From Betaproteobacteria bacterium (GTDB lineage Bacteria > Pseudomonadota > Gammaproteobacteria > Burkholderiales > Casimicrobiaceae), in contig JAPUER010000067.1 in NCBI GenBank assembly GCA_027492485.1, positions 1 through 42,237 on the forward strand: a stretch of DNA of 42,237 nucleotides, in the 5' to 3' direction. The position numbers and the translations under genes were made by a program. This document shows, in pieces, positions 8,366-18,351 of the stretch; position 1 is the first letter of the stretch; the number at the start of each line of letters is the position of its first letter. The notes beneath the pieces were generated by a model. That model searched no databases. It saw only the letters and a list, made by a program, of their open reading frames with translations, and had not been told where the DNA came from.

Positions 8366-8377
8366 CTAGGAAACACC

Positions 8378-8746
8378 ATGCCTGTGAAGAAAGTTCTCGT
8401 CGTCGACGATTCTCCTACCGAGCGCCACGCGCTCTCCGAAATCCTCCGCCGAGCCGGATATGAGGTCAACACCTGCGACAGCGGTGAAGACGCAGTGGCT
8501 CAGTCGAAGGTGTTGTTGCCTGATCTGATTCTGATGGACGTAGTTATGCCCGGTCTCAATGGTTTCCAGGCGACCCGGGTGATTGCGCGCGATGACGTCA
8601 CAAAAAACATTCCGGTGATCATCTGCACGACGAAAAGCCAGGAGACCGACAAGATTTGGGGCTTGCGGCAGGGCGCACGCGACTACATTGTCAAGCCAAT
8701 CGATGCCAATGATCTGTTGGGCAAGATCGCGCGTCTTGACAGCTAG
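8378..8746 (+). CDS. pilH: PilH-type response regulator
   Basis: A 122-aa CheY-like receiver, the second Pil-Chp response regulator. VVDDSPTERHAL forms the acidic pocket, D54 in LMDVVMPGLNG is the phospho-acceptor, and KPID carries the conserved lysine. TTKSQETDKIWGLRQGARDYIVKP is typical of PilH. In the Pseudomonas model PilH opposes PilG or drains phosphate from ChpA. It starts 12 nt after pilG, preceded by AGGAAAC as a ribosome binding site. Confidence 0.93.
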   Translation: MPVKKVLVVDDSPTERHALSEILRRAGYEVNTCDSGEDAVAQSKVLLPDLILMDVVMPGLNGFQATRVIARDDVTKNIPVIICTTKSQETDKIWGLRQGARDYIVKPIDANDLLGKIARLDS

Positions 8747-8802
8747 TTGCATTACTCCACCCGGCGGGGCGGAACGGGACAATGTCGAAGGGGGAGCGCT
8801 AA

Positions 8803-9318
8803 GTGGCGCGAGATCGTAACCGGCTACGGGATTTTCAGGAAGCGCTGGCAATGCGCCTGCGTCAGGCTACGGAGTTGCCACCGCGGCAGTCGCGCCTCGC
8901 CGTCCGGGTCGGCGACCGAGGTTTCCTGATCAACCTTGATGACGTTTCCGAGGTTTCACCTGTTAGTGCGATAACGCCCGTACCGTTGACGCAGCCATGG
9001 TTCTTGGGCGTCACCAATGTGCGGGGTACGCTCTATGCAGTGACCGATTTTGCAACCTGGCTGGGACTGCACCTAACTTCGGACATCGGCGCAAGGCGGT
9101 TGATCTTGCTGGGCCAAAGGCTCGGCAAGGTCAGAGCAGGACTGGTTGTCACGCGCGTCGTTGGGCTGCGCCTTCTAGATGAGATGGGAGCAGGTGACGC
9201 GCCGCTAATGCGCTCTTGGGAGATCGCCTGCTGGGTAGACAGGGACGGCGCGAATTGGACCGAAGTTGACCTGGAACGACTTGCCGCAGAGGCTGATTTT
9301 TTGCAGGTTGTCCGCTGA
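8803..9318 (+). CDS. pilI: CheW-like adaptor PilI
   Basis: A 171-aa CheW-domain protein expected to link the receptor PilJ to the histidine kinase ChpA. It starts with GTG, preceded by a purine-rich GGGGGAG. The CheW fold is recognisable from LAVRVGDRGFLINLDDVSEVSPV through WFLGVTNVRGTLYAVTDFATWLG, the usual central CheW signature. Its position between pilH and pilJ supports PilI. No second CheW gene (chpC) is present. Confidence 0.9.
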   Translation: MARDRNRLRDFQEALAMRLRQATELPPRQSRLAVRVGDRGFLINLDDVSEVSPVSAITPVPLTQPWFLGVTNVRGTLYAVTDFATWLGLHLTSDIGARRLILLGQRLGKVRAGLVVTRVVGLRLLDEMGAGDAPLMRSWEIACWVDRDGANWTEVDLERLAAEADFLQVVR

Positions 9319-9339
9319 ATAATTTATGGGATAGGGGCT

Positions 9340-11535
9340 ATGAAGCTAAAGTTAGGTAAGGTCTTCAAGGGCAAAGGCTCGGCGCCGGTAGCCGACATAC
9401 CTACTGTTGTCGCTGCGCCACTGGCCGGTGACACAGGCATGGCAAGCGCCTACGATCCGACCCGTGCAGTGTCGGTGGTGGAGCAACTGCGGGCTGCCGC
9501 CCGCGGCGGCAAGGCGGTTCGACAACTGCCGCTGATTGGCCATTTGTCAACCGCGAAGCAGTTCCAATACCTTGCGGTCGCGCTGACAATCAGCTTCGTG
9601 CTCATGCTCATCCTTTTCGGTCTGTATGCAATCGAAGCGCGCAAAAATGGCGCGCAAAAAGAAGCGGCAACCGAGATGCAAATGCTCGCCCAACGTCTGG
9701 CGCGTGGCGGCGCGCAGTCCGAAATGGGCGGCGCGGCCGGCTTTGAAGTATTGCAGTCCAGCCGTGAACAGTTTCGCAACAACCTGAAAGCGCTTTCCTC
9801 CGGCGGTGAGTTTCGCGGCGTAACCGTGAGCGAACCGCAATCGGATGCGGTGCGCGCGGCGATGACGGAGCTTGAAAAGCGCTGGGCACTGGTTGACGGC
9901 AAGGTCGACGAACTGGTCGAGGCCCGAGGCATTCTTACGTCGCTGTCGCAGGCAGTCAGCAACGTGAACCAGGGTAACCAGGGTTTGCTTGAGCTGGCGG
10001 AGCAACTGGCAACACAACTCACATCCGGGAGTGGTCGTGAAAACGCGCTCGCCAACAACCTTGTCATGCTGACGCAGCGAATTGCCAAGAACGCCAATGC
10101 GCTTGTGGGCGATGAAGTTGATTCCGACGTGGCTTTCTTGCTCGGCAAGGATACGGCGACGTTCCGCGATATCGTGAATGGCCTCCTGCAGGGTAGTGAT
10201 GCATTGCGAGTCAGTGCCATACGCGATGGCGAGGCCCGGCAAACGCTCACTGAACTGGGTGCGCGCTTCCAGGAGACGGAAAAACGCCTGGTCGAAGTGT
10301 TGCGGGCCATGCCGCGACTGCTCGCCGGCAAACAGGCGGCCAAGGTAATTACCGTGGAGGCCGAACCACTGATGGCCGGCGCCAAGAATCTCTCGAACGC
10401 TTACGAAGGGGCGGGCAATACGGCCAACTTCGCGTTGTACTTCGCGGCCGTGCTAGGCGTGCTCTCCTTGTTGCTGGGTGCAGCGCTCGGGTACTTGTTC
10501 CTTAACGAAGCGCGCGTTCGCGCCGCCGAGAACGAACGTGAAAACCAGCGTAACCAGGAAGCCATTCTGCGATTGCTCAACGAAATGGGTACGCTCGCCG
10601 ACGGGGACTTGACCGTCAAGGCGAGCGTTACGGAAGACGTGACCGGCGCGATTGCGGACTCAATCAACTTCACTGTCGATGAGTTGCGCAAGGTAGTGTC
10701 TGACATTAACGCGACGACAGGCGAAGTTGCCGGCGCCACTCAGGCAGCGCAAGCCATCTCGCAACGACTTTATCAAGCATCGCAACGGCAATCCGGCGAA
10801 ATTCAGCGATCCAGTGCGCTTGTCTTGCAGATGGCGCAGTCGATTAACGAAGTGTCGGCGTCCGCGACGCAGGGCGCGAAAGTGGCGGAGCAATCGCTTA
10901 GCGTGGCGGAGAAGGGGTCGCTCGCGGTGCACAACCAGATCGCCGGCATGAACGAAATACGCGCGCAAATCCAGGAAAGCTCCAAGCGCATCAAGCGCCT
11001 CGGCGAAAGCTCGCAGGAGATCGGCGAAATCGTGGAGCTGATCTCCGACATTACCGAACAGACGAACGTGCTGGCGCTTAACGCCGCCATTCAGGCGGCA
11101 TCGGCCGGCGAAGCGGGCCGGGGCTTTACGGTGGTTGCGGAAGAAGTGCAGCGCCTCGCGGAGCGGTCTGCCGAGGCGACCAAACAGATTGAAGCGCTGG
11201 TGCGCGCCATTCAGTCCGATACGCAGGACGCCGTTAACGCTATGGAAAAGACGACTCAGGGCGTGGTCGAAGGAACACGCTTGTCCGACGCCGCCGGTCA
11301 AGCGTTGTCGGAAATCAGCCGTGTGTCGCGCGACCTGGCGGGGCTTGTGGGCAACATTTCGGCACAGACGCAAACTCAATCCGCATCGGTGTCGGAAGTA
11401 ACCCGCGGCATGCAAGACATTTTGGCCGTGACCGAGGAAACCTCGCGCGGCACCCAGCAAACCAACGTATCTATTGAAGAACTGGGCCGGCTGGCGCAAA
11501 CCCTGCGTAGTTCCGTGGCCGGCTTCAAGGTGTAA
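9340..11535 (+). CDS. pilJ: type IV pilus chemoreceptor PilJ
   Basis: A 731-aa methyl-accepting chemotaxis-like protein. An N-terminal cytoplasmic stretch precedes a membrane helix at about 75-97. A long helical, probably periplasmic region (about 98-365) with PilJ-type repeats follows, then a second membrane helix (about 365-390), a HAMP region and a cytoplasmic signalling domain. The hairpin tip is [21 protein letters not shown] at about 575-595, followed by [13 protein letters not shown]. It should sense pilus-surface state and control ChpA. It ends 20 nt before chpA, and no methyltransferase gene (pilK) lies between them. Confidence 0.93.
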   Translation: MKLKLGKVFKGKGSAPVADIPTVVAAPLAGDTGMASAYDPTRAVSVVEQLRAAARGGKAVRQLPLIGHLSTAKQFQYLAVALTISFVLMLILFGLYAIEARKNGAQKEAATEMQMLAQRLARGGAQSEMGGAAGFEVLQSSREQFRNNLKALSSGGEFRGVTVSEPQSDAVRAAMTELEKRWALVDGKVDELVEARGILTSLSQAVSNVNQGNQGLLELAEQLATQLTSGSGRENALANNLVMLTQRIAKNANALVGDEVDSDVAFLLGKDTATFRDIVNGLLQGSDALRVSAIRDGEARQTLTELGARFQETEKRLVEVLRAMPRLLAGKQAAKVITVEAEPLMAGAKNLSNAYEGAGNTANFALYFAAVLGVLSLLLGAALGYLFLNEARVRAAENERENQRNQEAILRLLNEMGTLADGDLTVKASVTEDVTGAIADSINFTVDELRKVVSDINATTGEVAGATQAAQAISQRLYQASQRQSGEIQRSSALVLQMAQSINEVSASATQGAKVAEQSLSVAEKGSLAVHNQIAGMNEIRAQIQESSKRIKRLGESSQEIGEIVELISDITEQTNVLALNAAIQAASAGEAGRGFTVVAEEVQRLAERSAEATKQIEALVRAIQSDTQDAVNAMEKTTQGVVEGTRLSDAAGQALSEISRVSRDLAGLVGNISAQTQTQSASVSEVTRGMQDILAVTEETSRGTQQTNVSIEELGRLAQTLRSSVAGFKV

Positions 11536-11555
11536 TCGGACGGGATCGGAGAACC

Positions 11556-14500
11556 GTGGCAATTGACATTCCGCTCGAGCTCGACAGCGGCCCCATCACG
11601 TGGGTAAAGGCGGAGATCGATAGCGCGTTGTACCGTGCGCTGGAGAACATCGACAAGTTGCGCAGCGCCCCAACGCCCGAGTTGCGTGGGGCCGTGCGCT
11701 CGGATTTGCATCAGGTTGCCGGCGCCTTCGAATTGGTCGGAATCGAAGGCCTCGCGGTGCTCGTGCAGGAGTTCGAGCGGCACTTCGGCAACGACGTCGA
11801 ATCGACGCCGAAAGAGGCGCTGGATCTGGTTGACCGCGGGTGTCGACGACTTCTGTCTCATCTGAAGGAAATGGCCAGTGGTTCGCCACCGGTGCCACTT
11901 CGTTTTTTCCCCGAGTACCTGGCGCTAGGCAGGTTGCACAACGCCAAGTACGGTCCCGCCGACCTCTTTTTTCCGGATTTGTCGCGTCGCCCTGCGCGCG
12001 CTCAGAGCGGAGAGCCGCCGGAACCGTCACGGATGCCGGCTTTCCTGCTGCGCCAGCGTCGCGATTTCCAGCAGGGTTTGCTGCAATGGCTGCGCGGTAG
12101 CGAGGCGGGGCTTGATCAAATGCGTCGGGTCATCGCGGACATTGAGGCCGCTTATCCGCTACCCGCGCAACGTTCGTTCTGGTGGACGGCACATGCCCTG
12201 CTGGTCGCCACCCAGTCGGGATTGGTAGAGCCATCGACTGCGCTTAAGCAACTGCTTGCGCGCATCGACTTGCAAGTACGCCGCTTTGTGGAGGGTTCCA
12301 CGCGCGTCGCCGATCGCCTGCGTCGGGAAGTGCTCTATCACGTTGCACGCGCTCGCAATGGCAATTCGCACGTCGATGAAGTCAAGAACCTGTATGAACT
12401 CGACGTCTTGGTGCCGAAACGGGTACGGCGCGAAATCGATGTGGTCGCCTTGCAACCGGCGATCAACGCGCTTACCGCCATCGTTGGCCGCTGCAAGGAC
12501 GCATGGACCAGCCTGAATGCCGGTCGCGGCAACGCGCTTGCCAAGCTGCGCGAAGCGACTGGTGAATTGCCGGCCGCGTGCGACGCGTTGCACATGCCCG
12601 AGTTCTCCAATCTCGGCCGGGGCATCGCCAACGCTGCAACGTCGGTCAGTGAAGGCAAGACGATCGGAGACGACCTTTCCATCGAATTCGCGACCAGTCT
12701 GATTCTGATCGAAACTGCGCTCGATCATATTGCGGCGTTGCCCTCGTCGTTCCGGACGCAAGTCGATCGCGCGCTGCAGCGGCTGCACTACGCGACGACC
12801 AAGGCGCCGATCCCGATCGAATTGAGAGCCGAAAACGAGGACAATTCGCTTACCCGTCTTGCCCAGGAACGGCAAACGATCTCGCAGGTTGCGAAGGAAA
12901 TTCGCGCCAACATGCGTCTCGTCGAACAGGCGCTGGACGCAGTATTTCGCGACCGCAATGCAAGCGAAGAACTCAAGCCCCTGCCGGCGCTTCTTGGGCA
13001 GGTTTCCGGCGCGATGCGGATGCTTGGATGGAACGATGCCAACGAGCTGCTGACCAAGACGTCGAATCGCCTGATTGACGCCGTGCGTAACCAGTCCGAG
13101 CTGAGTGCGCTGGACATCGATTCGCTAGCCGATGTATTGGCGGGACTCAGCTTCTACATTGACGTGCGTGAGCGTCGTGACCGCGATGCCGACGAGATTC
13201 TCGCGGGACTGAAACGCCGCTTGCTGGGTGATGGCGCGGGCAATGCCGACGCCGGAGAAGATGACAGCGTCGAGGCATCCCTGGCGGAACGGCAGCGCAT
13301 GTTGCGTCCGCTCGCTCGCGCCATCGGCGACCAGCCAGTGCAGTCGGATCTGCGCGAAACCTTGCGTTCGACATTGCAAGGTGTTCGACAGGATGCCGAG
13401 TTGCTTTCCGATCCCGATCTGTCGCATGCCTCCAGCGAAGCGTTGCGTCTGCTCGAAAGCCACGACACTCAGTCCTCGGCGCTAAGCGCCGCCGTCGCCG
13501 CGGTCGTTGGCGGCAGCGCGGAAGTGCCGCCGACGTCGGCGGAAACCTTCCGGCTGGTGGAATCGCAGCCGGAGGAACGCGACAGTGCACTGCTCGATAT
13601 TTTCGTCGAAGAAGCGACCGACGTTGTGCAAGCGGTCAGAATCAAACACATCGACTTGCAGGCGCAACATGGACGCCGCGATGTGCTAGTAGACATTCGT
13701 CGCGCCTTTCACACGCTCAAGGGTAGCGGTCGCATGGTCGGACAGGCGGATCTGGCCGAGGTGGCGTGGCGCGTGGAGCGCGTTCTCAATGCCACACTGG
13801 AAGAAGAACGACCCGCGACCGAGGCCGAATTGCGACTGATCGGTGCGGCATCGCAAGCGTTCACGGACTGGATCGACACGTTGCGCGACCAACGGGCAGT
13901 CAGCGTTGACGTGTCGGCACTTGACGACCTCATCGCGCAGTGTACTCACAAGCCGCTTTCCGCGGCAGCGACGACACTTGCGTCGGAGATGCGGTTGGCG
14001 GCGACGTCGCCGTCCGATGCAACCACCGGCGTTGCCGCGACACCTTCGGCCGGCTCGGACACCGTGCTCGGCTCGACGCGGACGGAGCCTCTGCACGACA
14101 TAGTGTTGCCACTTGTCGAGGCGACCTCGGAGCCGGTTGTCAATCTTCTACCGACGCTGCATCTTGCAAAGCCGATGGTCGCTCCCGACCGTGCCGATGC
14201 GCCGGCGCACGATTTTCCCGAAGACGACCTGAATGTCCTTGGCGTAACGGTGTCGCGCGCGCTGTTCTCCATTTTGACGGACGAGACGCGCGTACATTTG
14301 CAGACACTCGAGTACGAGTTGACGCTGATGCAGTTCGATACCGCGTTGCTGCCAAGCGACGCAATGGTGCGGGCCAGTCACACCCTGTGCGGGATTCACC
14401 GGACGGCCGGATTCCTCGATGTCGGCGATTTTGCCGGCTTGCTTGAAGGCGCGTTGATGGCGGTTCGCCGCGCCGGACGTTCGCCGCAATCGGTAACCAC

Positions 14501-17500
14501 ATTCGCGTCGGCGATCCAGTGTTTGCGCACGGCCACATTGCGGCTGCAGGCCCAATCCCGCGTGTCGCCCGAGGAAGAGGCCGATCAGGCGCAGACGCGA
14601 TCACAGCTGCAAGCATTGATTGCCGAGACGGGCAGTCGTGACCTCGGTGTCGAGGTCGAGTTGATCGAACAGACGCACGCGGAAGAGCAGGCGCTCGCCA
14701 GTACGGTGCATGCTGTCGCGGTAGCGGTGCCGAGTCAGGCGCCGGCAAGTCCGCTACCGGCTCTGACTACGGAGCCGGTAGCGACGGGTGACGCCGATGT
14801 GGTCGTGCGCATTGAGTCGTCGCATGCGTTTGTGGCGCCGGAAGCCATCGCGCCGGATGTACCGGCGCCCACAGAGGCGGCACTGTCGCAATTCATGCCC
14901 GACGCGGCGACGTTGCTCACCGGCGTTGCCGCCGCAGCGGCGACAGCGGCTGCCGTTGCGGCCGTGTCACCGATCGCCCCGACAGCGCCGCCCGGGCCCG
15001 ATTCGTCGGACGTCTTGCCGACAACGGACACCGCAGCACCGGTGGTCGCATCGGCAGGCGCATTCGTTTCGACTCCGGCGGCGACCGGCGTCAGTCTGCG
15101 GGTTGCGACACCATCGCTGTCGGTTTCGAATACGGCGCACGAGCAACGACCAATCACCACGCCCGCGCGCGGTGCTCCCAAAGTGGCGACAGATCCGCTG
15201 CTGGACATTCGCGACGATATCGACGAGCAGGTCTTGCCGATCTTCCTGGAGGAAGCCCAGGAGCTCTATCCGCGCGCAAGCGAGCAGCTGATCGGCTGGC
15301 GTGATAGCCCGCAGGATGGCAGTTTTTCCGACGGCCTCAAGCGAACCCTGCATACCCTCAAGGGTAGTGCGCGCATGGCCGGTGCGATGCGGCTGGGCGA
15401 GCTTGCGCACAATTTCGAAACGCGACTGGTCGACGTTGCCGGTGTGCCGGCGGCATCGGTGTTCGACGACTTCGACGAGTATCTTGACGATATCGCCTAT
15501 TTGCTGGAACGCCTGACGCGGGGCGAAAAAGATGTCGTTTTGCCGCGCTACCTGCCGCAAGCGGGCGACATGGCCTCGGGCCCCGCGGAGGTCATTTCAG
15601 TTGAGCCGTCTGGCGTCGCTGAAGCAGCGGTGTTCCCGGTCGCCGCCACCACGGCAGAGGCGGCACCTGCGATTGCCGCAGCGCCGTCGGTCGCCGAAAT
15701 TGCACGGCGTCTTGCCGTCCAGCCTGCGGTCGCGGCGCCGGTAGCTGCTGCGGCGCCTGACACCGCCGCCGCTTTCCTCCGGGTCCGCAGCGATGCCGTG
15801 GAGCAGCTTGCCGATGAGTCGGGCGAAATTTCGATCGCGCGATCGCGAATCGAGGCGGAGATGCGCAGCCTCAAAGGCGGGCTGCTGGATCTCACCGCGT
15901 CGGTAGTCCGTTTGCGCGGTCAGCTGCGCGAGATCGAAATTCAGGGCGAGTCGCAGATCCAGTCGCGACTGGATCAGGAGTCGCAATTCGATCCGCTGGA
16001 GTTCGATCGTTACACGCGATTCCAGGAGCTAACCCGCGGTCTCGCCGAAGGCGTAAACGACGTTGCGACGGTGCAGCAGAGTTTGCTCAAAAATCTGGCC
16101 GATGCCGAAAACGCCCTGTCGACGCAGACGCGCCTGTCGCGCTCAGTGCAGTTGCGTTTGCAGACGCTGCGCACGGTGCCGTTCACCAATGTGTCTGACC
16201 GGCTCTATCGCACGCTCCGGCAGACCGCGAAGGATCTCAAGAAGCGCGCCAACCTCGATATTCGCGGCGGACGCATCGAAGTCGACCGCAGCGTGCTGGA
16301 ACGCCTGACGCCGGTGCTTGAGCATCTGGTGCGCAATGCGCTGGCACACGGCATCGAGAGCGAACAGATTCGGCGAGATCGCGGCAAACCGGACATCGGC
16401 GAGATCGCACTGACGGTGCGCCAGCAGGGCAACGAGGTCGCGATCTCGCTCGCCGATGACGGTGGCGGCATCCCACTGGACAAGGTGCGCGAGCGTGCCG
16501 TCGCCCAGGACTTGATCGGTGCCGGCGACGCGGTCAGCGATTCGCAGCTGCTTGAGTTCATCTTCCAGCCGGGCTTTACCACGGCCGATGTGGTGACCGC
16601 CGTGGCCGGACGTGGCATCGGCATGGACGTTGTCCGCAACGAGGTCACGGCGCTCGGCGGTCGCGTGGAAGCGCACACCACCACTGGTGTCGGTTCGACG
16701 TTCACGGTGTCGGTCCCGTTGACGCTTGCGGTGACGCAGGTGTTGCTGGTTGGGGTCGGCAAATCGGTGTTCGGAATCCCATCGTCGATCATCGATCAGG
16801 TGCGGCAGATTCCGACTCGCGAGCGCGTTGCTGCTGCGGCGACAGGCGTGTTGCAGCACGGGGGGCAACCGATTGTCTATCGCTCGCTCGGCACGCTGAC
16901 GCGCGTGTCGCACGACACCACCGATCAGCGCACGGCGCCGGTCATGGTGTTGCGTTCCGGCGATCTGCTGGCGGCGGTCGGGGTCGATCGCATCATCGGC
17001 AACCAGGAGGTCGTTGCCAAACCCTATGGACCGCAGATGGCGCGGGTACCCGGTTTGGCCGGGTTGACGGTGCTGGCCGACGGGACCATCACGCTGCTGT
17101 TGAATCCGATCAACCTGCTGCTCACCCAGGAGGCCGACGCCGCGCGCCGTTCACAACCGGTCGTAGCGCCGACACCCGCTACGCTGTTGCCGTCGACCGC
17201 CGTCATGGTTGTCGCGCCGTCAGTTGCGGGCACCCTTGCCGTTGCCACCGCCCCCACGCCTGCAAGCGAACCGGCGGCGCCGGCGGACGATCATGTTGCG
17301 CTGTCGCCTCCCGCGGCGGCCGAGGATCATGCATCCGCGATGGAGCAACCCGTGGCGATCGCACCCAGCACACCGCCGCCAGTTGTACCGCCGGCGGCGG
17401 CGTCAGAACCGCGCGTTCCGCTGGTGCTGGTGGTTGACGATTCGCTCACCGTGCGCAAGATCACCACCCGCCTGCTGGAGCGCGAAGGCTATCGCGCGCT

Positions 17501-17786
17501 GACGGCGAAGGACGGTCTCGACGCGCTGCAGGTGCTCGCCGACGCCAATCCGGACGTCATCCTGCTCGACATCGAAATGCCGCGCATGGATGGCTTCGAG
17601 TTCACCAAGACGATCAAGGCCGACGACCGGCAGAGCAATATCCCGATCATCATGATCACCTCGCGCACGGCGGAAAAACACCGCAGTCACGCGATGGAAC
17701 TGGGCGTCAATGAGTATCTTGGCAAACCGTACCAGGACGATCAACTGCTGGGCCTGATCGTCAAGTACGCGGGCAAGCCGGCATAA
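11556..17786 (+). CDS. chpA: hybrid chemotaxis histidine kinase ChpA (PilL)
   Basis: A 2076-aa multidomain kinase, the core of the Pil-Chp pathway controlling twitching motility. Phosphotransfer-like sites are H52 (LHQVAGA), H719 (FHTLKGSGRMVG), H942 (SHTLCGIHRTAGF) and H1266 (LHTLKGSARMAG). A further HPt-like site has Gln at the phosphosite position (Q482, GQVSGAMRMLG). A CheA-type catalytic core follows: RNALAHG (N1594), DDGGGIPL (D1634) and GRGIGMDVV. A CheW-like domain covers roughly 1725-1865. A C-terminal receiver has D1961-D1962 and phospho-acceptor D2005 (LLDIEMPRMDG). Ala/Pro/Val-rich linkers join the modules. It starts with GTG. The stop lies 29 nt from the convergent RNase P RNA gene. 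Confidence 0.95.
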   Translation: MAIDIPLELDSGPITWVKAEIDSALYRALENIDKLRSAPTPELRGAVRSDLHQVAGAFELVGIEGLAVLVQEFERHFGNDVESTPKEALDLVDRGCRRLLSHLKEMASGSPPVPLRFFPEYLALGRLHNAKYGPADLFFPDLSRRPARAQSGEPPEPSRMPAFLLRQRRDFQQGLLQWLRGSEAGLDQMRRVIADIEAAYPLPAQRSFWWTAHALLVATQSGLVEPSTALKQLLARIDLQVRRFVEGSTRVADRLRREVLYHVARARNGNSHVDEVKNLYELDVLVPKRVRREIDVVALQPAINALTAIVGRCKDAWTSLNAGRGNALAKLREATGELPAACDALHMPEFSNLGRGIANAATSVSEGKTIGDDLSIEFATSLILIETALDHIAALPSSFRTQVDRALQRLHYATTKAPIPIELRAENEDNSLTRLAQERQTISQVAKEIRANMRLVEQALDAVFRDRNASEELKPLPALLGQVSGAMRMLGWNDANELLTKTSNRLIDAVRNQSELSALDIDSLADVLAGLSFYIDVRERRDRDADEILAGLKRRLLGDGAGNADAGEDDSVEASLAERQRMLRPLARAIGDQPVQSDLRETLRSTLQGVRQDAELLSDPDLSHASSEALRLLESHDTQSSALSAAVAAVVGGSAEVPPTSAETFRLVESQPEERDSALLDIFVEEATDVVQAVRIKHIDLQAQHGRRDVLVDIRRAFHTLKGSGRMVGQADLAEVAWRVERVLNATLEEERPATEAELRLIGAASQAFTDWIDTLRDQRAVSVDVSALDDLIAQCTHKPLSAAATTLASEMRLAATSPSDATTGVAATPSAGSDTVLGSTRTEPLHDIVLPLVEATSEPVVNLLPTLHLAKPMVAPDRADAPAHDFPEDDLNVLGVTVSRALFSILTDETRVHLQTLEYELTLMQFDTALLPSDAMVRASHTLCGIHRTAGFLDVGDFAGLLEGALMAVRRAGRSPQSVTTFASAIQCLRTATLRLQAQSRVSPEEEADQAQTRSQLQALIAETGSRDLGVEVELIEQTHAEEQALASTVHAVAVAVPSQAPASPLPALTTEPVATGDADVVVRIESSHAFVAPEAIAPDVPAPTEAALSQFMPDAATLLTGVAAAAATAAAVAAVSPIAPTAPPGPDSSDVLPTTDTAAPVVASAGAFVSTPAATGVSLRVATPSLSVSNTAHEQRPITTPARGAPKVATDPLLDIRDDIDEQVLPIFLEEAQELYPRASEQLIGWRDSPQDGSFSDGLKRTLHTLKGSARMAGAMRLGELAHNFETRLVDVAGVPAASVFDDFDEYLDDIAYLLERLTRGEKDVVLPRYLPQAGDMASGPAEVISVEPSGVAEAAVFPVAATTAEAAPAIAAAPSVAEIARRLAVQPAVAAPVAAAAPDTAAAFLRVRSDAVEQLADESGEISIARSRIEAEMRSLKGGLLDLTASVVRLRGQLREIEIQGESQIQSRLDQESQFDPLEFDRYTRFQELTRGLAEGVNDVATVQQSLLKNLADAENALSTQTRLSRSVQLRLQTLRTVPFTNVSDRLYRTLRQTAKDLKKRANLDIRGGRIEVDRSVLERLTPVLEHLVRNALAHGIESEQIRRDRGKPDIGEIALTVRQQGNEVAISLADDGGGIPLDKVRERAVAQDLIGAGDAVSDSQLLEFIFQPGFTTADVVTAVAGRGIGMDVVRNEVTALGGRVEAHTTTGVGSTFTVSVPLTLAVTQVLLVGVGKSVFGIPSSIIDQVRQIPTRERVAAAATGVLQHGGQPIVYRSLGTLTRVSHDTTDQRTAPVMVLRSGDLLAAVGVDRIIGNQEVVAKPYGPQMARVPGLAGLTVLADGTITLLLNPINLLLTQEADAARRSQPVVAPTPATLLPSTAVMVVAPSVAGTLAVATAPTPASEPAAPADDHVALSPPAAAEDHASAMEQPVAIAPSTPPPVVPPAAASEPRVPLVLVVDDSLTVRKITTRLLEREGYRALTAKDGLDALQVLADANPDVILLDIEMPRMDGFEFTKTIKADDRQSNIPIIMITSRTAEKHRSHAMELGVNEYLGKPYQDDQLLGLIVKYAGKPA

Positions 17787-17815
17787 CAACCGGCAGGCGG
17801 GCGCAAAGCGAAGAT

Positions 17816-18163
17816 GGAAGCCGGCCTGTAGGCCGGGTTCTGTCGGCCGCCGGTTACCCGAACCGCCGCAGCAGTCATTCCTCTAGGCCCACCGTTGCCG
17901 ATGGGCTCAAGCTACCTACCCGCACGCTCCGACGAGCCGCCTTGGGTGAGCGATTGCTCGCTCACGGCGCATGCCTATTTGGTATTGCTCCGGGTAGAGG
18001 TTGCCGCGTTTCACCGTAACTGAATACGCTCGTCTCTGTGGCCCTGGTCCTCGCCTTATGCCTTGCGGTTTTCGGCGGACGGCCGTTAGCCGTTACCCTG
18101 CTCTATGGAGCCCGGACCTTCCTCCCGTTGATTGCTCAACCAGCGACTGCCCAGCCGGCTTCC
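17816..18163 (-). ncRNA. rnpB: RNase P RNA, bacterial class A
   Basis: The ribozyme of RNase P, which matures tRNA 5' ends. On the minus strand the 5' end GGAAGCCGGC (18163 downwards) pairs with GCCGGCTTCC at the 3' end to form P1. Between them lie GGCTGGGCAGTCGC, GAGGAAGGTCCGGGCTCC (P4 5' strand region), CCGGAGCAATACCAAATAGG, GCGGGTAGGTAGCTTGAGCC, CCTAGAGGAATGACTG and GACAGAACCCGGCC (P4 3' strand), the universal class A landmarks in order. The length of 348 nt is typical. A -10-like GATAAT sits at the right distance upstream. The gene is convergent with chpA. The P4 helix carries a compensated substitution relative to E. coli. Confidence 0.96.
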
Positions 18164-18169
18164 ACCTGA

Positions 18170-18175
18170 ATTATC
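18170..18175 (-). promoter_or_regulatory. -10 element of the rnpB promoter
   Basis: On the minus strand GATAAT ends 6 nt before the first base of the P1 stem of rnpB, which is standard spacing for a sigma-70 start. No good -35 hexamer is visible at 16-18 nt. The call rests on position and the five-of-six match to TATAAT. Confidence 0.5.
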
Positions 18176-18229
18176 CCGCATCGCCGCGCTGCGACGGTCC
18201 TGGCGGGAACGCCGGCGTAGATGAATCAA

Positions 18230-18346
18230 CTTTTATGCAAGAGGCCCATCTGCATTGGGCTAACGTCGCGAAATAATCAAAAGTCGACTTACGCAAAAAT
18301 ATCGATTCTGCCCATACTAAATAGGCCTTTCAGCAAAAAGCTGTTA
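18230..18346 (-). repeat. structured intergenic element, copy A (117 nt)
   Basis: Minus-strand element starting TAACAGCTTTT five nt after the puuD stop codon and ending AAAAG. It shares ACAGCTTTT, a GTCGACTTT block, TTAGCCCAATG and terminal AAAAG with copy B at 40361-40478, at the same spacing apart from one single-base indel. Stems: CTTTT/AAAAG closing, GCCTAT/ATGGGC with a TTAGT loop, and AATCGA/TTGATT, each with different bases from the matching stem of copy B. It lies between puuD and the rnpB promoter. I do not recognise a named family. Confidence 0.65.
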
Positions 18347-18351
18347 GCCGC

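Noticed and set aside
18230-18346. Structured element copy A as an integron attC site, because of the GGCTAAC and GTTAGCC ends
   Set aside because: The end sequences do not fit the RYYYAAC/GTTRRRY core sites, there is no integrase or cassette array, and copy B lacks the symmetrical ends.
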